Assembly: GCF_000227135.1 (NCBI RefSeq) | Contig: NC_018243.1 | Location: 514,878 to 578,877, forward strand | Reading direction: 5' to 3' | DNA length: 64,000 nucleotides | Source: Leishmania donovani | Taxonomy: Eukaryota > Euglenozoa > Kinetoplastea > Trypanosomatida > Trypanosomatidae | Shown here: piece after piece, positions 43,115 through 50,203 of the stretch | How the letters are laid out: every line of letters starts with the position of its first letter | How positions within the stretch are numbered: the stretch's first letter is position 1 | Translations under genes and position numbers: made by a program | The notes under the pieces: model-generated | Database searches by the model: none | What the model was told of the DNA's origin: nothing | The model's input: the letters and a program-made list of their open reading frames with translations, nothing else

Positions 43115-45004
43115 ATGCCGTCTAGGTGCCTACAGAAGCCCCGCCGCAGCCGCCACCACGGAAACGACACCGAAGAGGGGGAGAGGGGGGCGTACGTGAA
43201 GATGCACAGCGGCTGCTAAAGCTGGATGTGCGCTGCACAAGCTCGTACCACGTGTCGCCTCTTCCGCCGTGTGTGCAACGGCGGCGTGTGTGCGCACGGA
43301 GGCGAGCAGGACAGCCAGATGCCGAAAGAAGCGAACACAAGAAGAGTGAAGGAGGTTTGTGTGTGCGTGGGGGGGAGGGGAGGGGGGGGGCGGGTCGACG
43401 AGGAGCCAGAACACAGTATCCAGGGTGACAAACGGCGAGAGCGCGAGTGGAGCGCGCCAGCGGGTTGGACGAGGAGGAGAACAACGATGGGGATTCGGAT
43501 AAAGAAAGCCCGAGCAAAGAGGCGTAGGAAGGGGAGGGGGAGGGGGAAAGCGGCTCGATGACGGCGACGAGAGTGTGTGGCTGATTCTTACACAGCTCAA
43601 CAGGCGCTGTGCTGTTCGGGGGGCAGAGGAGTAACAGGAAGAATGAGACGGGCGGCGAGATGCAGATGGTCCCGTCCCTCAAAGGGGACGCGGTGGTGGC
43701 GATGCGACACACACGCACACACACGCACGCACACACATGTACGAAAACAAGTTGGCCACACCTCGCCGACAGAACAAGTGGAGGGAGAGCGAGATAGACC
43801 GTGAAGGAGAGAGTATGCAACAACAATAAGTGACGGAAAGAAGGTGTAGGCGAGCGGATGCCCCTTTCGTGTTGGGGTGGGATTGGGCGATGACGAGACG
43901 GAGTGTGCGCCCCCGGCTTCCTCCCTCCCTCCTCTCGGTTGATGCGGCCGGAGGGTGCGATAGAGAGACCGAGAGAGAGGCGTGGGCAGATGACCGGGCT
44001 GGTCGTCACTTTAGATGTACGTGTGCGCGTGGGCGGGGGGGGGGAGGGGTCCGGGGGGGGGGACGAAAGAAAGAAACATATATCAGGGCGCACCAGATGA
44101 CCCCAGGCGGCGTCAGACCCTCTGGCAGATGGCGGGCGGTTGCTGACGTGTGTGTGTGCGGGTGGTGGTGGTAATGGATGGTGAAGACAAGATGTCTGCG
44201 AAGGAGAGGATCGACAGAAGCCGACGCGGTGGCTCGATGGTTGGAAGAGGGAGAAGGAAGCGCACGGCTTTGGACACGGTCGCTCAAAAGCCGTGGGGGG
44301 GGGGAGGGGGCAAAAAGCTCATTATGGCCGCCGTATCGTATGAGACAGCGGGTGCATGACGTAGCACAGGAGAGCGTTGACTTCCTTTCTCTATTTCGGA
44401 CCCCGCTACTGAGTCACGCACAGACCTGCACCCGTAGCAGAAGACGGCGCGCGTGTGGAGAGCCGTGACGCCAGCTCTACTCACAGCGCAACAGTAGCGC
44501 TTCCCATGTGTTGCTTGTTGTCGCTCTTTTTTTCACAGCCGGTACCTTCCTGGGTGTCTGCAGGGAGGCACTCCTTAAGCACTCGTACAGAATCAGGCAC
44601 GCGTCGACATGCGCGTTGGGGCACCGCGCAGCAAGAGACACCGGAGTGGCGAGAAACGATAAAGACGAAAAGCGGAGCAGATGCCTTGCCAGCTCCACAT
44701 CGCCCTCTCTGCATCTGCGTCGCCACCTCCGTGTGCACCACAACACTACGAGAGGCCCTTCCTCGCTCCGAAAAAAAAAGAACACGAAGCGACACCCACA
44801 CGAGAAGAGTGCGAGTTCCGAAAGAACCGAAGAAGGGTGAGAAGAATAGAGACGTTAATTATGCAGCCCCCCCCCCAACATCACCACCACGCCTCCGACC
44901 AAGACACACAAACTAAACGACGACGCACAACAACGACAGTCAGGCCCACGGAAAAATGGGGATGGGGTGGGAATGGGGGAAGATCAGCGAGAGGGAGATA
45001 GAGT

Positions 45005-45040
<36 letters not shown>

Positions 45041-45422
45041 GTGTATCTGATGCATACGCGCGTATGTGTCAGTGAGCTGCCACTCACAACGACGGCCACC
45101 CAAGACGAAGCGAAGTTAACGGGGAGGGGGAGGGGACGACAGAGAGGACACGCTGGCGCGACGATGGCCATAATGTTAGCAAAGCAGCAGCAGAGGACGA
45201 GCGAGAGAAAAGGGAAGAGGCAGAGACAGGCACACACGGAGGGAGAGAGAGCGAGGGGGAGGCAAGAGGGGGGGGTGTCTGTAGAAAACTCACGTGACAA
45301 GGAACGATCTGTCGACGTACTGAGAGTCGACTGCTGTGTTCCCGACCATTCACCCATTCATCGCCTTTCTCCCCTTCTCCCGGTTCCGCCTTGCTTGATC
45401 CATGCACCACTTGCTACGTTCC
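43115..45422. other. Intergenic region between the LSM protein and the amidase
   Basis: No supported gene. It is unusually G-rich on the plus strand: runs of seven or more G at about 43371-43391, 44034-44064 and 44295-44306, i.e. C runs in the transcript. A long (GT)n microsatellite spans 45007-45045. A 323-codon minus-strand frame (43122-44093) is Ser/Pro/Leu/His-rich and not credible. Confidence 0.55.
45007..45045. repeat. Long (GT)n microsatellite
   Basis: GT run of nearly 40 bases with one interruption, the longest dinucleotide array in the window. Confidence 0.92.
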
Positions 45423-45749
45423 TTACACCATCAACGCCGGCGTCTCCCTCTCTGCCTCGCCGCTGGTGAGCACGATCGGCCCCAGACCCGGCCGACGGCG
45501 ATGCAGTCCCTTCACGTGCTTAAAGGGGATAGCGAGCAGATTCAGCCCGCGCATGGTGACTTCGCCGTCTTTGTACATGCGCTGCTCGACAGCAGCCTGC
45601 AGCAGCAAGTCACCACTGCCCTCGTAGGCGATGAGGGTACCGACGATGACGCGGCCGTCCGTCAGCTCAACGCGCAGCTCGCGACCGAGGAACGGGTGTC
45701 CCTCTGCGGCCCCAGCATCGGAGGCGTGCCGGTTGCCGTTGGTTGCCAT
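45423..45749 (-). CDS. Small LSM-domain protein, Naa38 (LSMD1)-like
   Basis: 108 residues from the ATG at 45749. An Sm/LSM fold is visible. Sm1 covers residues 20-57 (LGRELRVELTDGRVIVGTLI, then YEGSGDLLLQ), with the family's DGR-x-x-xG turn. Sm2 covers residues 67-83 (RGLNLLAIPFKHVKGLH). Canonical Sm2 motifs read near IRG-N-I; here RGLN is followed by AIPFKHV, which resembles the R-x-LG-x-x-x-VP-x-HIV form of Naa38/LSMD1, an auxiliary subunit of the NatC N-terminal acetyltransferase. A role in the Lsm2-8 mRNA-decay or U6 rings cannot be excluded. The LSM family is clear; the subfamily is inference. Confidence 0.82.
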   Translation of the reverse strand: MATNGNRHASDAGAAEGHPFLGRELRVELTDGRVIVGTLIAYEGSGDLLLQAAVEQRMYKDGEVTMRGLNLLAIPFKHVKGLHRRRPGLGPIVLTSGEAERETPALMV

Positions 45750-47380
45750 GACTGAGACACAGTGGGTATGCCTGACTGTACGGGAAGTCGGGTATGAGGA
45801 TGGCACTCTAGGGTGTTTGACGCACAGATGTCGCAGCAAGCGGTGGGTACGTCTGGATGCCACTCGTGGTCCGCTGTCGGTGCGCGTGCTACGGAGAGTC
45901 GCGAATGTTGGTTGCTTTTCCTTCTTTCGTTCGTTTCGGCGGAGGAAGACCGCGAGGGCCCATGACAGAGCGAAGGGGGTGCGTGCAGGGGGGGGCGACA
46001 TGGGCGTATGTGTTCGCGTGCACGATATGGAGAACACACCATCGAAGGGAAGAGAGAGGAGGGGGAAGGGAGAATGGCTCTACCTGGTGTGCTAGAGGGC
46101 ATGGGAGTGAGAGGAGAGGAGAGACAGAAGCGGCCGCACTTTAGCGCTTCGCGGCGATCCGTGTGTGACACACCCGTACGCGCACTTGCGGTCGGGCCTT
46201 AACCAAAACCAGTAGTTGATGTTTCGCCACCGAGTCCTTTACGCTCCTTCCTGACGGCCGCTCGCACGTGTAGGGCCAGCGGGTTGGGAAGAATACGTAC
46301 ATCACATCAAAGACACGTTCGCGCGGCCGCTCATTCATTACCGCTTCCGTTCGGTGGCTGCTTGATTGCTTCTCGCGCCAGAGCGGCAGAGCCGCGCTGA
46401 GGCCTATTCCTGCTCCCATGCGGACACCCATGTCCCCGGCTTTCGCTGCGCCCCCTCCCCCCTCCCCCACACACATTTCACTTTCCAGCTGGCACCGAGC
46501 CAGCTGCTGTCGCTTCAAGAGAGAACTCTCTGAGAAGACGCACCCAGCACACCTTCCGATGCACGCACAAGCAGGTGCCCATGAAGGGCGCGTCGAGAGG
46601 GAGGGGAGAACGGGGAGGAGGGCGAGGGGGCGACAGAGCCCGCGAGGGAGGGCACCTCCTCCCCCTCCGAAAACGTCCTTCCCCACCGTCCCCTCCTCTC
46701 TCACAACGCACGCATCAAGGATATCTTCAACGCCATCGGACACAGAGGGAGAAAAAGGCATACATGTATATAGCAGGGGCCGACGTCAAGGCTCAGCATC
46801 CATCCTCTCCTAAGGAGACGAAAACGGATTAATCAGGAAGGAATGCTCCGCACAGTCAGCAAGGGAGAGGGAGGAAAGAGGGGGAAGGAGGGAGGCCTGT
46901 GGCTCGTGCACGCAGAACTACACGTACACGTGTACAGAAGAAAGACGGTGGAGGAGGGAGGGATGGAGGGACGAAGAAGAGAGCCACGGCAAGGTAGAGG
47001 AGAGAGTTGGAGGACATGATCCAGCAAACACAAAAGGGGGAAAGAGGACTGAAAGGCAGAAAGGATGGGTGATGGGGTGGGTGGGGCACCGGCTGCACGT
47101 AAACACATACACGCTGTACAAGAATGAGGGATTAGCTGCACAGTCAGCCCACGCAACCATGCGCACAGGCGACCCTGCGGGCTCGCGGCGTTTCGATACC
47201 ACGAAATCCACCAAGAAAAAAAATGATGGGTCGCATAAAAGAGGGGGAGAGGGGAGGGGCCGCACGTGCACAAACACAACGGAGAGGCAGAGAATAGCGA
47301 TGCTACGTCTTCGGAGGCGCTTCGGTCTGTATCTGAGTGCCACATCCCTTTCCTCCTCTCATTATCCTCTGCTGCGCAGC
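45750..47380. other. Intergenic region between ARL6 and the LSM protein
   Basis: Mostly purine-rich and repetitive. One minus-strand frame ending at 46141 has a less repetitive 65-residue C-terminal part and is discussed as a doubtful small gene. Otherwise nothing is recognised. Confidence 0.5.
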
Positions 47381-47929
47381 TCACTTCTTCTTGGACTGCT
47401 CCAGGTGGCGCAGCATCACTGACCGCAGCCAGTCCATCCCTTCGTGAATGCCCTCGCCTCGCAGTGCGTTGGAGGCGAATATGTTCATGGGATGATCACC
47501 CATGAGACTATTCAGCTGCAGGATCTGCGTCAGCTCCATCGGCGTCTTTGCCCCTGCGAGGTCCATCTTGTTGGCGAAGAAAACAAACGGCACCTTGCAC
47601 GTCTTGAGATCGGCGTGATGGAGCATCTGCTCCAGCTCGTCCTTCACGACGCACAGGCGGAGGGCATCGCTGCTGTCGATCACGAACACGACACCGTCGA
47701 TGTTGCTGTAGTAGCTCTCCCACAGTCCTCGGAACTTCTGCGCGCCGCTCATGTCGAACGCTGTAATATACACATTTCCCTTCTTGAAGCTGTCCACGTT
47801 GTACCCCACGGTGGCCGCGATGTTCTCGGAGCGCTGGTTCTCCGGCTTCATAAAGTTGATGATGGTGGTTTTACCGCTGTTGTCCAGCCCGCAAATGATG
47901 ATGTTCAGCTTCGTCTTCGCTTGCCCCAT
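47381..47929 (-). CDS. ARL6: ARF-like GTPase ARL6 (BBS3)
   Basis: Small GTPase of the Arf family; in other eukaryotes ARL6-GTP recruits the BBSome to membranes for ciliary (flagellar) membrane traffic. The ATG at 47929 gives 182 residues, the expected length; upstream codons in frame start only at GTG. Seen: Gly2 for N-terminal modification; G1 GLDNSGKT (residues 14-21); switch I Thr40 in IAATVGYNV; G3 region FDMSGAQKFRGLW (58-70); G4 NKMD; and a G5-like SNAL. The FDMSG form of G3 and the ending GEGIHEGMDWL single out ARL6 among Arf-like proteins. Odd: the residue aligned with the catalytic Gln of Arf (and of human ARL6, FDMSGQ) is Ala63, with Gln64 one place later. An acceptor with a T9 tract lies 16 bases upstream. 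Confidence 0.93.
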   Translation of the reverse strand: MGQAKTKLNIIICGLDNSGKTTIINFMKPENQRSENIAATVGYNVDSFKKGNVYITAFDMSGAQKFRGLWESYYSNIDGVVFVIDSSDALRLCVVKDELEQMLHHADLKTCKVPFVFFANKMDLAGAKTPMELTQILQLNSLMGDHPMNIFASNALRGEGIHEGMDWLRSVMLRHLEQSKKK

Positions 47930-48470
47930 CTTTCGCCCAGACCCGCTGCGCCACACACGAAAAAAAAAGAGAGATGCGTGTGTGACACGGATTCCCTAAC
48001 AGGGAAAGAAGCGCTTGGCTGGACGCTGTGCTAGTAAGAGTGCTTGTATACGTGCGCACCGTACTGGATGTATGATGGTGTCTACTGGAAGTGGTTCTGT
48101 ACAGGTATGCGGCGAGGATAGCAAGCACCTGAAGATAGTGATGCTCATGTGAGGGAGAGAGATGCGGTGGTGCGAGAGGGATAGATTGGCAGGATGCACA
48201 GTGACAAGAAGAAAATGACGCGCTCGAAGGGGCCCCTCTACACGGCGAGATAGAGAAGGAAAGACGCACATGTGGATGCACCCCTGTGACTTTGTGGCTT
48301 TACGCACGCTCAAGGAGCGGCGAGAAGCAGCAGAAGAGAAAGCACGGTGCTGTGCCGATCATACATGCGCACCACTATGCACAGCTGCATGCGCGCGACA
48401 CGACACGCATGCACTTGTAGAACTGCGCCGGCCAGCTGACTTCACTGAGAGTGGAAGTGGCGAGAGCTTC
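47930..48470. other. 5' flank of ARL6, between it and the retroposon tail
   Basis: No gene seen. It holds the ARL6 splice-acceptor tract at 47946-47973 and then ordinary low-repeat sequence up to the A-rich end of the retroposon at about 48471. Confidence 0.55.
47946..47973 (-). other. Predicted spliced-leader acceptor of ARL6
   Basis: The minus strand carries CTCTC, nine T, a short G/T spacer and GCAG (AG at 47947-47946), 16 bases before the ATG. Confidence 0.6.
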
Positions 48471-49362
48471 TTGTTTTTTTTCTTTCCTTTTTCAACGTCT
48501 CCATTTCTCGGCTTTACAGCATGAGCTGAACGCCACTCGACCCCCACTTGGGCCTGCCGCAGGCCCCTCATCGCCTGGTGCAGTGCAGCGCTAGACACAC
48601 GCGTGTTACAGCAACGCAACGACTCATTTAGCTCAGCAAGGCCTCTGCTTCAGACTCTACCCACTCGCCCACCCCTCACAGCCGCTCACATTATATTGGC
48701 TGCAACCCCAGGTGCATGCCGCACGAGCCCAGGGCCCTGAGACCCTGTGCACAGCCCGTATGCCATGCCTCCCTCTGTCGCTTCAAACCGCGGCATGGAA
48801 TAGTGTGGTGTGGAGACTCTTCACATTGACATCTGGAGGACTCGATGGTGTAGCTTGGGGTACCTCTCGTCATATTTCTGGCATCGCTGCCTCATCAGCC
48901 CACCCGGTGGGATATAGCGCATGTAGCATGCTCTTCGCACACCTGCGCTGTGGGGCTCATTCGCATGGATCTCTTCGCGCCCCTCTCGTCTATCCCTCTT
49001 GCTCTGCTGACCTCTCCGGATGCTCTGCTTCGATGTGGCACACTATGCCAGCTATGCATGACAGCGCGTGTGCGCAGTGCTCACATGTCTGCGTCCTGGG
49101 GCCTACTTCAGGGCGGCGTTGCCGACTGAGAGATTCGCTGCCTTCATCTGCCATTTCCGCCGATGCCATGGTGAGGTGTGTCTGGATGGCCTGCCCGCAT
49201 GCGCCGCGACACGTGGAACGCTGCTCTGAACCTGGGGCGGCATGAGACACGGCGCCTTCTGGACACGCCCGCCTGTTCACAGGTGCGGGGTGTGTCAAGC
49301 AGAAGAGATCCGTGTCGATCGCCGTGAGGAAGAAGAGCAAGTCCGTTAAGGCATTCATACCT
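48471..49362 (-). mobile_element. SIDER-like 3' part of the retroposon, ending in an A-rich tail
   Basis: On the minus strand this part ends in an A-rich tail (A8 and A5 blocks at 48471-48493). Its sequence, less GC-skewed and free of the microsatellites of other intergenic DNA, has the look of the short degenerate retroposons (SIDERs) found in Leishmania 3' UTRs. In transcript sense it includes GGGTCTCAGGGCCCTGGG near 48728-48750. No long frame survives. Calling it SIDER rests on position, orientation, tail and general appearance, not on an alignment. In transcription order it lies downstream of OTU and so probably in that gene's 3' UTR. Confidence 0.55.
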
Positions 49363-49373
49363 GTTTTTTTTTT
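49363..49373 (-). repeat. Internal A11 run inside the retroposon region
   Basis: Eleven A residues on the minus strand, between the last recognisable reverse-transcriptase block and the SIDER-like part. It could be a chance homopolymer or the old poly(A) tail of one element abutting another. Confidence 0.7.
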
Positions 49374-50130
49374 CTGTGCCTCGGGTAATGGACTTGCCCT
49401 CGCAGCAGGTGAAGCCCAAGCACTCCCCCTGCTCCACAGTCAGCGAGTCCACTACAGTGACGAGGAAGGGGTCTAGGGGACTGATCCTTGTGTGACTCCG
49501 CTTGCACACATCGCCATCTTCAACCTGTTCTCGAGGAAGCGAGCAAAGACGCGACGACAGGCTGCCAAGTCCACGACCCGGCGAGAAAGGCACAGGGCTA
49601 CATTGAACGCCTTCAGCGCCGTGATGATAACGCCGTGATCGACCTACTCGACCGTGCGAGCCCTAGAGTCCGCAAGCACTGCGCCTGCCTTGGTGCCCCC
49701 CAGCTGGTACTTGTCTTGCAGATAGTTGCGCAGTGGTCGCGAGGCAATTCGCTCAAGTGGCTTGCGCAGATGGCTGGTAAGGGTCACAGAGACGGTAGGA
49801 TGCAGGACCATCATCGGGGTTGCGCGGCCTCAGGAAGGACCCGCACCGAGCCCCGCTTTTCATGCAGTAGGGACGCGGCCGGTGACAACGCTCTAATTGT
49901 GGATGCTCGGCAGCGCTCTCTTGCCGTGCATGGGGAGGTGCGTGAGGCTTTCACGGCCAGGCTTGTCGATGCCCGGGGTAGGGCCGCCGTGGACGTCACG
50001 GAGAGCCACCTCGAGCTCACCCATCGCGAACGGTTTGAGGGGCGTCGTGCTGCATCTCTGTGGGAGCGAGAAAAGGAATACAGTGAGAAGAGTGAGCCGC
50101 TATCGCTGCACACACGCGGGCGCCATGGAT
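49374..50130 (-). pseudogene. Degenerate ingi/L1Tc-type reverse transcriptase (DIRE)
   Basis: Broken remnant of a non-LTR retroposon reverse transcriptase, on the same strand as the genes. Reading right to left, short blocks match the family in the right order but in different frames. They are an early block MGELEVALRDVHGGPTPGID (about 50025-49967); GRVPTA followed by an in-frame TGA (49862-49860) where the family has Trp, then KAGL; DDGPASYR (about 49820-49797); LTSHLRKPLERIASRPL in another frame (about 49787-49730); and SGVTQGSVP (about 49505-49476), the GVPQGSV motif, followed directly by a TAG. FLVTVVDSL appears in a further frame after that. With at least two stops and several frameshifts it cannot encode a functional enzyme. 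Nothing like an endonuclease domain is seen; the 5' part is missing before the OTU gene. Confidence 0.85.
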
Positions 50131-50203
50131 GCTGCGCGGAAGCCGTGGAGGTAGGCTCCAGGGACGGGGAGAAGGCGCGCGCACCAACCTATACGCGCAC
50201 GCT

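Noticed and set aside
43122..44093. 323-codon minus-strand frame upstream of the amidase
   Set aside because: Low-complexity Ser/Pro/His composition, built over G runs; the amidase acceptor lies within it.
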